Shown: positions 50,801 through 61,823, counted from the first letter of the stretch. The stretch: DNA of 64,000 nt from Zerene cesonia (GCF_012273895.1 NW_024045138.1:496001-560000); one strand, 5' to 3'. Numbers and translations are program-made. Notes: generated from the sequence alone by a model not told the origin.

Positions 50801-50969
50801 AACACTTCACAGTGAGCGTGGTCATAGATAAAATTGTTGTTTGCGAAATAGGTGGAAGTAATTTACAAACGGGTCTTTCATTTCTAAATGGTCTGGCGTG
50901 GTGTCTTAAATGGTAGTTTCGGCCCCCAGGTCGACGTACCTGTTCCGCGACGAGGAGGAACAAAAGTGA
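35804..50969 (+). CDS. GluCl: Glutamate-gated chloride channel alpha subunit (GluCl)
   Basis: Inhibitory pentameric Cys-loop receptor of invertebrate neurons and muscle, opened by glutamate and the target of ivermectin/abamectin. Exons: 35804-35871, 37675-37787, exon 3 (one of three), 45054-45123, 45936-46172, 47229-47363, 47679-47831, 48122-48396, 49952-50130, 50930-50969. All have GT/AG ends and matching phases. With the first exon 3 the CDS is 1338 nt, 445 residues. Visible: signal peptide 1-22; conserved ILDQILGPGRYDARIRPSGI; Cys-loop C165-C179; a second Cys pair in exons 6/7 (DYC...YSC) as in GlyR/GluCl; M1 about 247-270; the anion-channel motif P276-A277-R278; M2 about 279-297; M3 about 309-330 with G322 kept in FVFGALLEF, the region where avermectin-resistance changes are known; M4 about 417-437. 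The intracellular loop is short (NYASRSDMHRENMKK). The start is the first ATG after a tttcag acceptor, so the 5' UTR is spliced. The frame stays open past the TGA (separate entry). Confidence 0.95.
35872..37674 (+). other. GluCl intron 1
   Basis: Phase-2 intron (CA|A). AT-rich, no repeat recognised; minus-strand open frame 36336-36518 is incidental. Confidence 0.7.
38538..38605 (+). CDS. GluCl: GluCl alternative exon 3, first version
   Basis: 68 nt, acceptor gacag, donor GTTAGT. It completes the codon G|AT to give D, then GPAVVNINLFVRSITTISDI and KM. It encodes part of the extracellular domain and is closest to the form I remember as standard in Drosophila (INLFVRSIMTISDIKM). It can only be used one at a time with 39914 or 40452, since each joins exon 2 in phase and ends at the same codon boundary before EYSVQLTF. 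Confidence 0.92.
39914..39981 (+). CDS. GluCl: GluCl alternative exon 3, second version
   Basis: 68 nt, acceptor ttag, donor GTAAGT. It encodes D then GPAVVSVNIFVRSISKIDDV and TM. Same length and phase as the first version. It differs mainly in the second half (SKIDDVTM for TTISDIKM), a segment of the ligand-binding domain that changes agonist or modulator response between GluCl splice forms. Confidence 0.92.
40452..40522 (+). CDS. GluCl: GluCl alternative exon 3, third version (one codon longer)
   Basis: 71 nt, acceptor ttaag, donor GTGAGT. Joining the exon 2 G gives GGC (Gly), then DAPTFVHVNMYLRSISKIDD and YKM. It is the most divergent version (HVNMYLRS) and one residue longer, so it changes the spacing just after the NGT glycosylation-like sequon at the end of exon 2. 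Confidence 0.9.
40523..45053 (+). other. GluCl intron after the exon 3 cluster (4.5 kb)
   Basis: Mostly AT-rich with no mobile element recognised. A GC-rich patch at 40970-41300 stands out and ends in a hairpin beside a donor-like GTGAGT (separate entry). No fourth exon 3-like translation was found. Confidence 0.6.
41275..41304 (+). promoter_or_regulatory. Hairpin next to a donor-like site in the GluCl intron
   Basis: AGCATTC (41275-41281) and GAATGCT (41289-41295) form a perfect 7-bp stem with loop CTTCGAC, followed by GCG|GTGAGT at 41299. It is in an unusually GC-rich patch about 0.75 kb after the last exon 3 version. It may be a splicing control structure, a cryptic exon end or an old element. 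Confidence 0.3.
46173..47228 (+). other. GluCl intron 5
   Basis: AT-rich intron between the Cys-loop exon and the exon starting YGWTTDDL. No repeat recognised. Reading through the donor would add a short tail ending at 46243, which I regard as meaningless. Confidence 0.6.
48397..49951 (+). other. GluCl intron 8
   Basis: Lies within the M3-M4 cytoplasmic loop. AT-rich, no repeat or extra exon recognised. Other insects can include extra loop residues here, but none was seen. Confidence 0.55.
50496..50709 (-). mobile_element. tRNA-derived SINE in GluCl intron 9, 22-bp target duplication
   Basis: Near-identical to the 16179 SINE (tRNA-like head on minus with 'gtacagtggttaacgcg' and 'gggttcgattcccggtg'). 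Identical 22-bp direct repeats flank it at 50474-50495 and 50710-50731. It is antisense to the GluCl transcript, about 200 bases upstream of the last exon. Confidence 0.93.
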
Positions 50970-51122
50970 TTCTCGCGGTCCGGTGGGGGCGCGGGGCAGG
51001 CGGCGCAGCTGGCGGGCGCGGTGCTCTCGCCGTACGCGGTGTTCGTCGCGGTGTACGTGCTGTGCCTGCGCGCGCCCCCGCCGCCGCGCCCGCCGCGCGC
51101 GCACGCGCGTACCAGGATATAG
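50967..51122 (+). other. In-frame open extension after the GluCl stop (possible readthrough)
   Basis: After EEEQK the frame has TGA (50967-50969) and is then open for 50 codons to TAG (51120-51122). Position 3 is G or C in 47 of 50 codons, whereas A and T occur only at positions 1 and 2 in most codons, a coding-like pattern shared with exons 8-9. The predicted tail is FSRSGGGAGQAAQ, then a hydrophobic segment LAGAVLSPYAVFVAVYVLCL, then a Pro/Arg-rich end. The hydrophobic part is long enough to span a membrane. It could be stop-codon readthrough, an alternative terminal exon read, a sequence error at the TGA, or a former coding tail. Other frames here are GC-rich shadows. Confidence 0.4.
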
Positions 51123-51431
51123 ATGGATCCTTGTTTCGTTCGATGTTTTGACAGCGTTTGACGGAATAGTACCGTGGGCGTGGCGTTGTGTTGGTAGTAA
51201 TGTTTTTCAGTGTGGCTCGCCGTTTGTCGTTTGGACGGTTTTGGACGTCCATTGTTAGATATACTCTCCCAAGGATTTCCAAATCGACCGCACATCAGCG
51301 GCCTGAGTCTCTACCACCAGTGTGATTACATTATATGTAACTAAGAAACAGATCTCTGAAGTAGTTTATTATCAGTAATGTGGCAACACTGTATTCCTGC
51401 CAACATAACGCCGTATTATTCTGTACTATTT

Positions 51432-51437
51432 AATAAA
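51432..51437 (+). terminator. Likely GluCl polyadenylation signal
   Basis: First AATAAA after the GluCl stop, 463 bases downstream, followed by a T/G-rich region (gttgtttttggttgtgtttttg). Further AATAAA words at about 51602 and 51888 could give longer 3' UTRs. Confidence 0.5.
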
Positions 51438-52518
51438 ACGCACTTTGTTGTTTTTGGTTGTGTTTTTGTTATTGGTTCGCAGGTATTTATATATTTTGCA
51501 TGCAAATTCGTTTGCAGGTTTTGATTTTAATAAATGTTGTTTTGCGCGTTTTTGTAGATTATTTACCTATGCTATATAATTTATATCTTATTTTAATCTG
51601 CAATAAAATGTAAGCGTATTTTTTTTTCGTTTTTCACTTCTGGTTTTTATTTATATTAAAATATGCATAAAATATTTATATCACCGTTTCGTTGTGTTGA
51701 TTTGAGTGATTAATTATGAAATGTATCATTTCGTTTTTACTTTCTTTTAACGCAATTCCTTTGTGAGGTTTTTGTGAAATAAGACTTTTTTACGAACGGA
51801 TAGCACGCTCTACCTGTACACCCTATAATGTATAAACAGCTTGTTAAATTCGTGTAAAGATCAGTCATTTCTGACTATATACAAATAAATTTACAATGGT
51901 GAGTGCGCTGTGATCCAGAAGTTAGACATGAGAATCTCTTTATGTTAGCCCATTAATCCAACTGCTATACTATCTTCGATTTAGTTATCCATTGTTCTTT
52001 TTGTTCCCTACCACTTTCAGAACAGTGGACAATTAACTTAAACATTCTAACAGGATGGAGCGCTGTTTTCATATCGAAAATATTTTCGCATATGCTAAGA
52101 ACTTTAACAATAGACAATAGTAGAGTATAACATGAAAGGAGTATTTATGAAACGCACACAGACACGCGCACAATACATGTTATCTCATCAACCACCATCG
52201 GCATCACCTCTACACTCTCCGGTGTATTATTCAATATGAATCAATAGCGTATACAATTTGACACGGAACATGGGAATTGCGTTATTGTGTTACTTATTAA
52301 CTGTCCTTGCTTTTACGTGAGTACCCTGTGTGTCTTGTCAATAACTAAATAAATAATAGCGTAGAAATTAAAGCATTTATTGCTATCCTTTCGCTTATAC
52401 AATCCGTGATACAACACATGGCTTATATAGTTAATGACAAGTGAAACCAGGGCATATATATTTCACATTTTGTTTGTCAAAGCCATATTTATTTCCATAG
52501 CTTTCACATCATTTTTTT

Positions 52519-52570
52519 TCATTATTCTATATTCATTATTCTATATAAATATTCATTATTCTATATAATT
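52519..52570. repeat. Short tandem repeat, about 16-20 bp unit, three copies
   Basis: The unit 'attcattattctatata' appears three times with small length changes between copies. Confidence 0.8.
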
Positions 52571-52664
52571 CACATTTTATCAACACATCCATTTGCATCC
52601 ATACGTAGCGCGCACCTAGTCAACTTTAACATTGTCGCCGCTTGCAATGAATTCTTCACCGGCC

Positions 52665-52690
52665 TACATTAATACATTAATACATTAATA
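52665..52690. repeat. Short tandem repeat (tacattaa)3
   Basis: Three consecutive copies of an 8-bp unit, ending at 'tacattaatac'. Confidence 0.8.
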
Positions 52691-55609
52691 CTCGATTAAT
52701 CGAATCAGAGTTTATTCATTAATCGAAACACGTTAATATCATGAAATGGACTTTTTCAATTTATGAAGCATTCAAAAGAAAGCGATTCTTAAATCGATTT
52801 AACCGTCACATATAATAATCACGATCAGATAATGGTCTATTACTATATTATTAATCATACATTAAGAAATTCATGGATTACAATTGTATAGATACATATA
52901 GCCACGTTGTATATGTTATTATAATTAAAAAAACATTTGTGACTGTATTTTGTACAGCCCACTGACTGAAATGTTATCTGATTGGAATAGCATAAATGAC
53001 CTATCTTTTGGCATACAATAATTCGTCCGATTGCCAAGCTTAAATCGCCGCTGTAGATATTATAACACAGATACCTTATTGTTATCATAATTATATTTTC
53101 ATCATTTTAAATCTTTGAAATATTGATTGCTTGTGTATATTTCGATTGCTCTAATGGGCTCATCTCATCCTACATTTCATGTGTTTCTATTTTGGCTGTG
53201 ACTAACTCTTATAAATTATATATTGAATGATATTTTTAACTATTAATGCTTTTTTCATTCATGCACACTATATGAGTTCAAATATATTAAACGATAGACG
53301 AATTAAAGAACACTACAGCAATGTAAGCTAAGGGATGCTAATCTTTGTTTTACTAAGATTTTTTGATATTTTTACTAAATCTCGGCGTAATGTAAATGAT
53401 TGGGCAGATGTAAAGTACAATAAATGGTATATACTTTAGTAATGTCGTCACATAACACTTAGTAATACGAAACACACTGGAAAAATCCTTTGTACACATT
53501 ACAGATTGCATCTGCGATACATAAAAGCATTTCCAACAATTATTTTATTATTAACAAATACGTAGGTAAATGTCCAAATGTAGGGATCGGTTATGTAAAT
53601 AACAAACGCACAGGTCTTACTCTCTACTTATGACGGTGTGTTTAAAAGGATTTTTTCATTCTAGCTGACATTCTATAGATAATCTAGTAATTATTTATTA
53701 TAATAGATAACAATTATAACCAACAGTATTTTACATTTTACAACTTAAACTATCATATTGTAATACATTTAGACCAGTAGTTGTTCGAGCCATTGGTGAA
53801 ACTTCCACGACTTTCTGCTCTAAATGGTTAAAGTCCTAGTAATAACACAATTAGCTCAAAATTAATCAATATAGTATACATGTATGACTATAAGTGTTAG
53901 AATTATATCTTAGTTAGGTCGTTAGGTATCATGTATAAAAAAATCTCTGGTGAGACTAAAGGAATTTATAAAATAAAAATTTAAAGTAGCGTAGATTTAA
54001 TTGTAAATGTCGAAATATTAACTTTTCAAGTGTCACAGTTAACGAAACTATGCTACGATCCCACGGAGGTACAACCGTCCCAACATTTGAAAAGCTAATA
54101 TTCAAACATGTAGGAAGGATTGTATATATGAGACTCTACACCTGTGTCGCTCAGTGTACAGATACTAATTAATAATATTTAAAATTTAAGCTAATGTCGA
54201 CATTAATTTTCACTCGATCGCTGTCACTATGTATATATAATATACTATTACCTTAAATTAATACGTCGCAGCATTTGGTTCCATTTGTGAAGGCAATTTC
54301 ATTTTATAATTTATGATTGACATTACACATTCAAATTGTCAAATTCTACATTAAATTACGTTTTATTAATTTCGTTCGTTGAGATATGCACATTCATTTT
54401 GTATTTTAACTTTAAAATTCCAATTATTAACTAATGGCAGTTTCATACTGATAAAGTTAATGGTTAAAATGTAATGTAGGAAAATGTATTCACTGCCCAT
54501 AAGTATAAGTCACAAATTAGATAAACAAAATGGTACTTTTATCACTGTAACAATAATAATTCGCTTATGAGGTATTATTAAGCTTGATATTATTCCCAAC
54601 TGCTAAATTTAGGCGACACGGTTCTACCAACTTTCATAAAATATATTGTTGTTTGTTTTTACGCCAGTACTATTTGTTAATATTTTAAAAGCGTTTCAAA
54701 ACAAATAATTTAACAAATAAAATAATTTCGGTGAACCTTTCAATTGACAAATTAATGCTATGTTGAAATTTTAAACGAGTATAAATGAATAAATGTAAAA
54801 CCGACGTAAAAAGAAATCGTCACATTTTTTATTACACATATTAAGTAGTGCTATCGGAAACAATTTGTCCTTAAAATTCAAGACATTTTATAATTTCAAA
54901 ACAACATTACCATTCCTTTTTATAAAGCAAATTCGCACAGCTATAAGAGAAGGGTTCAACGAGTTTTAAACAAATAAATCTAAAATTTGTTGTAATATCA
55001 TATTTTAGTGTTTGAAGACTCGACTACTCAACAAATTTGTTTTTTATGGCATTTCATTTCTTATTGGGTTTTTAATTTGGTTTTAATGGCTAAAAATATA
55101 TATTTTTTTTTTGATTATCGAATTATATTCATTGCTGTACTTTTTACACACTTTGTTGTAGATTCTAATTACTATAGATTAATAATTTCATGGGTAGCAC
55201 TTACGTAGCACCCTCTACGATAAACGTAGCTCTTCATAGAATAATTAATAACAAATCAATGTATATTATTTATCGATACGTGGATAACGGCGTTTTAATT
55301 TAGATTTTATTATTTGATGAGAATTAAAATCTTTCAATTGATGGTTGAAAATTGAGTAAATTAATATATAAAGTAACATATAAGACAGTAGAAATAATGT
55401 GACTTGTGTGAATGGTTAAGAATTATCTCCATGTAATTATATATAAAGGAGATAGAGTGATCGAGTTTAGAATGATTCTGCCTAGATATTCTCTAATTCT
55501 AAGTCAAATTAGCCGCGGGCCGTGCAAGATAGTATAGTGACGTCACAGCAAACAATATTGCTTGAGTGGCATGTCAAATTATGTTAAATTTTAGATACTA
55601 GATAGTAGA

Positions 55610-55795
55610 ATTAATGTCTCCGTATTGGGGCGGAGTAGAATACAATCCCCAATCCCTGTCGGACTAGATGGGTGTCGTAAGAGGCGACTAAATCCGACCG
55701 GTGGGAGGGTCGTGGGACCCGCATGGCATGCTACCACCCCCCTGTTGAAAGATACAAAAATCCAGGGGCGCCATCTTGGCATGATCTGTCACGCG
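55610..55795 (+). mobile_element. GC-rich dispersed repeat, probably non-LTR derived
   Basis: It contains 'ctgtcggactagatgggtgt' and 'cgtaagaggcgactaaatcc', phrases I remember as frequent in lepidopteran genomes, followed by a G/C-rich block. It is a sharp island in AT-rich sequence. Open frames on both strands are incidental. Confidence 0.5.
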
Positions 55796-55799
55796 GGAC

Positions 55800-58129
55800 G
55801 CAACGTTCGTATATTTGTCACGTCTTATTTTTTTTTCTTTAAACTGGTTTAAGTTGAATAAGTTTCAGTCATATAATTTATATATTATGATAAAGTGCCT
55901 TTATATTTAAGAATTTTAATATTTTTTAACCTTACATTTGGAAAAATATTAGTTGTTTTTGTGAATAGCCTTCAATTGTGTTTTTATTTAATTTTGAACG
56001 TGATAAATATACATTGGCAAAAGTTTCAAGTTGGTCTTCGGTTAAGACATTACAAGTACAAATATCCTAGGATGTGCATATAGTTAAGCTATTATAAGCG
56101 TTGTTTAGTCGGAAACGGACTTTAAAAATATTCAAATCCATTTTATTCCCCCAAAAGAAACTATGCCTGATATGGTATCCATAAAGCTTCTCGGTTGTAA
56201 ATAGTTAGAGTGTGCCGTTTATTTCATTTTTATTTTCGATCTTTCGTTCAACTATTTGTCTTTGGTAAACCATAGACAAATGTGCGTACGAAAGACCGTG
56301 TGAGGGTTGCCATACCTCCAAAGTTGCTTTTGGGGAGGCGTTATTTTCTATATTTAATTTTTTATATTCATACATTTCGGCGTCTCTTTCCGGTTCGTGG
56401 TATAATTTGCGAAAATTCATTTTATTCAGTTCCTACTCCGTTTCCAACTTTGCAAATTACATACCTGCTACAGACTTCCTTAGATTTTAGAGACTACTTT
56501 GTGTATGCCTGGAGAATGTACAAACGTTTGGCATCATGTGCCACATGATGCTAAAAGTTGACTCTCTTATAAAATAAAAATAATTCCAACGATTTGATTG
56601 TAATTATTATATCAGCACTACGTACATCTGTACATATTGTAGGGTTTCAGAAATGAACACTACATTGCTATAAGAGAGTCTGCTTAGATTACGTTAATTA
56701 TTGGAGTGAGAATATGATACATAAATATTCCTAGATATTTTACATTAATGCCAAGCATCTCGTTTAGCCATTTAATAAGATAATCTGAGACACACACCTA
56801 CACCAAAGACACTACAGCGGCGGATATTGTAAACAGATAAACTTATGCAAAGTCAACAATATTCACAATACTATTCCTTTTTATTATATGGAATAATGGG
56901 ATGGCTTCATGTAAATTATCTGAGAACATTTGTAAAAAATCTGAGATGGCCAGCGCATGAACGGAGTAACGTAATTAATGTAGAATAAGATCATTGAGTT
57001 ACACTTATCATTTCATAATTATGTGTACATAGATTCTAACACGTGAACACGTGGCGTTAGATCAACACAGCAATTTAAAAATTAGTAAATTAGAGTATAA
57101 TTGAACATCTTTGTTCATTATTAACTAGGTACAAGAAAAGTGTTAAAGTTATGCACTATAAATAGAGATAATTGTAAAACATTCATGTTGTACTCAAATC
57201 TATAAGAACACGGCAAGAGATTTAATTTCGATTCTAAGATTCTTCTCTTCATTGTGTTTGGTCGACTAATGATAGCTAGAACCGATGTTCATTGTTTATA
57301 GTTGTGTATTACTTCGGAGCGTTTATCTTACAATCGGCATAATGTCATGCAACTCTTCCAAAATCATGTAATTTTAAAGAATTTACATACAACATGAATA
57401 TAAACTAAACTCCTATTATGTAATAGCAAGGAAACTGGCATTAGTTTTATTGAAAGTTAACGAGTTTTTCAGGTAATTTAAAACTGCATTTTATCTAAAT
57501 TGAAATTATGCTATGTACTTTAAATTATTTATTTGTTTTCGAAAATGTGTTAATAATTCTACAAAGGAATAAATGAAACCCAAATGCTGCGATGCTAATA
57601 TATTTTATTCTACATGTCTCGATGTAGCTGTGTTTTCAATGTCTATTTTAAACTACGGATTGTAAACATAGATATTATATCCATCAAATAGCAGTCATAT
57701 TGATTTAAAATTTTGCTCATTTTTATCTCCGTCCTTTGGTTCTCTGTTTGGGTTGTTAACTGTTATCCAGACTTATATTATGTAGTTTAGAGTATTATTT
57801 CGAATACGAAGAAGCGATGGGATGTCACAACTTAAAAATGCACTGACGTCTTTTCTTATGCACGATAAACTATCACATAAAATACATACATTTCAAAACC
57901 ACAAAATAATATTTAGAAAACAATAGTCGGTGCGATTAAATGACAAAAATGAAACAAACCATAGCTTTTCGTAGATTTAAAAATACATTACAGATTTCAT
58001 ATTGTTTTAGATGTTATTACTTATATCCCTATTATAGATTCTTGGGCTGTGAAGAAGCTAGATAAAATAAAGTTTCTACATCATCAATACTTCCATAAAG
58101 ATAAAAGCAAACGATACTGGCAACATAAA
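55800..58129. other. AT-rich, no gene
   Basis: No coding region recognised on either strand. On minus, an AATAAA (plus 'tttatt' near 57601) could serve the AKH transcript from the right. Confidence 0.45.
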
Positions 58130-58172
58130 TTATTTATGGTAGCATTTGCGTTCGGCCATTGTCGTCGGGGAT
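58130..58172 (-). CDS. Candidate terminal exon of the octapeptide AKH gene
   Basis: On minus, a strong acceptor (cttttttccag) ends at 58173. If joined to the donor after 59956 the frame reads ...LQSPTTMAERKCYHK then TAA at 58130-58132, giving a 68-residue AKH precursor with one Cys. If the other donor (after 59946) is used, the stop comes first and this is 3' UTR. AKH-associated peptides commonly carry a Cys near the C-terminus, which favours the coding reading. Confidence 0.45.
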
Positions 58173-58504
58173 CTGGAAAAAAGAATGTCAATTAGTCATT
58201 TGTATAAATTCATTTCACATATCTTTCGTACAGGCGACAATTGTTTACTGTGAATTTTACACTATTCTATATAAATAAAATCTACCATTTTAAATTTAGA
58301 GTTGCCATTTCAAAATGTTTCTGCTATAATAGGAAAATTAAAGCACTTTAGATGTACTATTTCATCCCTAATTATTTAGCTATGTTTAAATGGACTGTTG
58401 GAATAAGAAATGGATGGAAGGGGTTTTAATAAAATTATACCTATTACTATGATCTTTTATTTCATAAAATTCCCATGTATAGTATATAATTTGGATAATC
58501 TTTG

Positions 58505-58690
58505 GGAAAAATTCTTTTCCTTACCCTTCCCAGTCCTATACTTTATTCCTCTCGCCAATCCTTTCTTAATACCTTTCCAATTTAAAGTCGGCAATCCATT
58601 TGTAGAGACGTAAGGTCTGCAAAACCTACGCCTCTGCAAACGTTTATAGGCAGTGATAGCGCTTACCATCAGGCGATCCACCTTCATTGC
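58505..58690 (+). repeat. Dispersed lepidopteran repeat, copy 3 (3' part only)
   Basis: It matches the tail of the 20105 copy: 'cttttccttacccttcccag', 'tttattcctctcgccaatcc', 'gtcggcaatccatttgtaga', and 'ggcagtgatagcgcttacca'. This copy shows the sequence uninterrupted where the 20356 SINE landed in copy 2. It lies inside the presumed AKH intron. Confidence 0.75.
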
Positions 58691-58789
58691 AAAATAAAAT
58701 GATCTAGACCAAGTCATATTTGTATAATGTGTTACAGCAATTTTATTTAATTATACTATGCAATTTTCAATCAACTCAAACTCAAACTC

Positions 58790-59345
58790 AATCATTTATT
58801 CATTCAACTAGGCTTCTTCTACAAGCACTTTTGAATCGTCATATTACACAGTTGTAACATTTACCCCCGATTCGGAAGGCAGTTTCTACAGAGAAGAGCC
58901 GGTAAGAAACTCTGTAGTTGGTATTTTAAAATAATATAAATTTTACATTTTAATTCTACTATATGTAACATGTACATAACAATGACGCCTATGAATTGAC
59001 CTGTGGTTCTTAAGCGACAACATTCCATGGATTGTCATCTTCCATATATTCATTAATGCTATAGTAGACTCTCTGAACTAATACATTTTTAGTACAATTT
59101 TTGAATTTAGCACTACTAAACGATTTAATACTATAAGGAATTCTATTGTATAAGCGTTACCTTGTCCCATAAATGAATTTTTGATTTTACTAAGCCGGAA
59201 GACAGACATTTTAATTTTATTTCTCTTCCTCGTGTCGTAACTATGTCTATCACCTACTTTTGTAAGTAAGTCGATGTTATTGTGTACGTGTAAAATGTTA
59301 TTAAATATATACTGTGACGGCACAGTAAGGATACCAGTATGTGCT
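58790..59345 (-). mobile_element. LINE 3' end with reverse-transcriptase tail
   Basis: Minus strand. 59078-59323 is still open and reads like the C-terminus of Jockey/CR1-type reverse transcriptases: IFNNILHVHNNIDLL, DRHSYDTRKRNK, then a region around SFMGQGNAYTIEFL. The 3' untranslated tail extends to about 58790. The same element lies at 1835-2420 in plus orientation. It sits in the presumed intron of the AKH gene, same strand. Confidence 0.75.
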
Positions 59346-59951
59346 CTTAAACAGATCTGTTAATGAGTCCCGATACCTTATCCGATATCTCACGTTATCT
59401 TAGTCTAAACTTCATAAAGTAAGTGGTAGTCCTCTCTTACAATAACTGTATCGATACTATCAAACTCTCGAGATTTGAAAAAAGTATAAATAAGCCACTC
59501 TATAAATATATCTCGCGCCGCGGTCCTCTAGTGCATCTAGTTGGTAGTGCTGCTCTGGTGGCTATCTACAGTGCGAGAATGCACAGAATTGAAATAACTG
59601 AAATAATTTAATTCAGTTATGTAAGCTATATATCAACATTTTTATATCCAGTTGGAATTTTTAAGACAATAGTATTTAGTAATATTACAGGCGAGATTTT
59701 CGGTTGTACTTAGATACTCCAAAACTGCTTTAACAATTTGGAAAATGCTTTCACAAATAAAAAAGCATTTAGTTCATTTTTTAATCACGTAGGCCATATT
59801 ATTTTTTCGGTTTATGCTTGGTTCTTGTTATAAATAATTAAAATATATGTTTTTATAACTGCACTCAAATATTGAGAGAACATTTTGGACATCCAAAACT
59901 TATTAATCCGTTGGCATATCTACATCCACTAAAGTAAAGACTTACCTCATC

Positions 59952-60119
59952 TTACTGCAGCTGATCATCCAGGTTTATTGTTATTTCGTCATCGTTCCCG
60001 GAACGTTTTCCCCAACCTGAGGAAAATGTCAGTTGGCCGTTGGACACCGCGAAGAGATTTGCGGCGGCTAGCAAGAGAATGATCGCCGCACGTTTCAGAA
60101 GACGGTTGAACGCTGCCAT
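59952..60119 (-). CDS. AKH: Adipokinetic hormone precursor, octapeptide type
   Basis: Neuropeptide hormone of the corpora cardiaca that mobilises lipid and carbohydrate through the AKH receptor. From ATG 60119 the precursor has a signal peptide (about 28 residues: MAAFNRLLKR..., Ala/Leu-rich core, ending SNG), then QLTFSSGW-G-KR: Gln becomes pGlu, KR is cleaved and Gly donates the amide, giving pELTFSSGW-NH2, which I recall as the peptide of Pieris. The associated peptide starts SGNDDEITINLDDQLQ. I chose 60119, not the in-frame ATG at 60167, because a TATA box and initiator place transcription start near 60129. If not spliced earlier the stop is TAA at 59952-59954, giving 55 residues without Cys. 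A donor CA|GTAAGA at 59955 would instead remove that stop and join 58130-58172 (68 residues). Transcribed away from the second AKH gene. Confidence 0.9.
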   Translation of the reverse strand: MAAFNRLLKRAAIILLLAAANLFAVSNGQLTFSSGWGKRSGNDDEITINLDDQLQ

Positions 60120-60125
60120 TGAAAT

Positions 60126-60161
60126 GAATGATGCCCATCTCCGTAGCCCCAGCTTTTTATA
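60126..60161 (-). promoter_or_regulatory. Core promoter of the octapeptide AKH gene
   Basis: On minus, TATAAAAAG at 60161-60153 is followed 32 bases on by an initiator TCATTC (60131-60126, A at 60129). This implies a leader of only about 10 nt before the ATG at 60119. Spacing matches the arthropod TATA-Inr pattern. Confidence 0.65.
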
Positions 60162-60169
60162 CTCCACGA

Positions 60170-61800
60170 TTGATCCTTAGTATTTTTCCCTTCTCCATAA
60201 GATAAGCCATTTTAAACGCTATGTAAAATACAGAAGAGATAGCATTGCATGAAAGGCAAATTCCGAAGAGAAATTAAATGAAACCTTTGAAAGGATAACA
60301 ATTAATTTGGAATTTTTATGTGCGCCCAAGTTTTAGTATTGTTTTTCGGGTGTTTACGTGTCTCACTATATCTACCCATTATAGGCGTTTTAGCAAAGAA
60401 TATCTTGTGTTTAAATAGATTAGAAATAATAACTATATCTGTACTGTATTTCACAGATAGATTTTTCTTTACGCACAAACAGGTGATTGGTGAAGTCTTT
60501 TTGTGGGAATTCCTGTTAGCTATCTAAACCATCTACGTTGAAATTTAAACCTACGATGGCGGTCCCACTAAAATAATAGTATCGTTCTTTAAGTATTTGA
60601 TATATGGGTGTAAGCTGTCTTAAACAATATTGCACATCAACATTAGACAATGGATTTATACATATACCACTATGTATACTATATTAATACCTATTCCTAT
60701 ATCTTTGCAAAAATAGTAACACTTGCTAAATAATATAAATTAAGGATAAAATGCGCTAATTAAAGACAAATCACATAGTACAATTTCATGCTTAATAACT
60801 TTATAAATGATAGGGGGATGAGTGTTTGTATGGCAATTCGTCATGTTTATTGCCATTATATTTTTTTTTATTTATAAGATAGAATTCCGAGAACTACCAT
60901 CAATGTAATCATTAATCTATCAGGATTTTATTCGCGCTTATGTAAAAAGTATTAGCAGTCTGCCAGTGTCAAGTAAAAATCGATTAAATAAAATAAAAAA
61001 CATATATCACATGTGGTTTTGTGCTTATGAAAGAAGAAATCATCTTACGTAAGACACATATGTTCTTAAAAAAATAATTAAGATGATTTTTATTTGAAAT
61101 TTTCATTGGATTTGCATATGTCCCATGTTTTCCCGGTTACGTTAATAAATAATCAAAATTGAACGGTAAGTGTTTATCATATCTACTTCTAATAAGTACC
61201 TATGGCACAAATAATACTACAGCATTCCGCGGTTTGACCAGGAACTAAATAAATAAGATACTTACAGCATAGCCAGTTACTCAGTAAAGATGCCTGATGA
61301 CCTATACTTGATAAAAAAACTTACAAAAATATGTTAATTATTAGCTACCAAGTACTATCATATGAGTAATAAAGTAGTTACAGCAGTAGTTATGTTAAAT
61401 TATAATATCTAAACTGTCTTGAATATATATATGTCGTTTGGTCCGCGTGCTCAAAGAAAATTCGAATGGGATTAATTTTCGTAATTTCCCGCTGAAAAAC
61501 ATACCCTGTAAAATCACTGTCTTCCTACTAAAATACATATCTCCAAACATGGGATTAAATCGAACCGACTAAAATCTGGTAAAATTATACCCTGTTTTTT
61601 TTTGCATCAATCGTTCGGGTCAATTATAAGAATAAATTATCTCTACCAAACTACCAACAAACGACTAAAAACCCACTAACGACTATAATTTCCAAGATTT
61701 TGCATTCGTAAACAAAATAAAACAACCTTCAACTAACAGAACTTTCCACTAGCACAAACTAATTTTCTCTCGCATAATTATCTGGACAAATTAAAAGTAA
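60170..61800. other. Intergenic region shared by two divergent AKH genes
   Basis: About 1.66 kb separates the two TATA boxes. AT-rich; I saw no coding region or recognised mobile element. It would hold corpora-cardiaca enhancers for one or both genes, but I could not pick sites out. Confidence 0.5.
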
Positions 61801-61823
61801 GGCTTCTTCCCTTCGCCTCTGAA

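Larger units (their letters stand above)
51450..55580. other. AT-rich intergenic stretch
   Basis: No gene recognised. Open frames at 52855-53088 (minus) and 55008-55208 (plus) are low complexity or without similarity. Two short tandem repeats are listed separately. Confidence 0.5.

Noticed and set aside
50781..51295. Several Arg/Ala/Pro-rich frames on minus and other plus frames
   Set aside because: They overlap the GluCl last exon and the GC-rich tail in other frames; composition follows from the CpG-rich DNA and lacks the position-specific base pattern seen in the GluCl frame.
60120..60167. Upstream in-frame ATG for the octapeptide AKH gene
   Set aside because: It lies upstream of the predicted transcription start and overlaps the TATA box; the ATG at 60119 gives a proper signal peptide.
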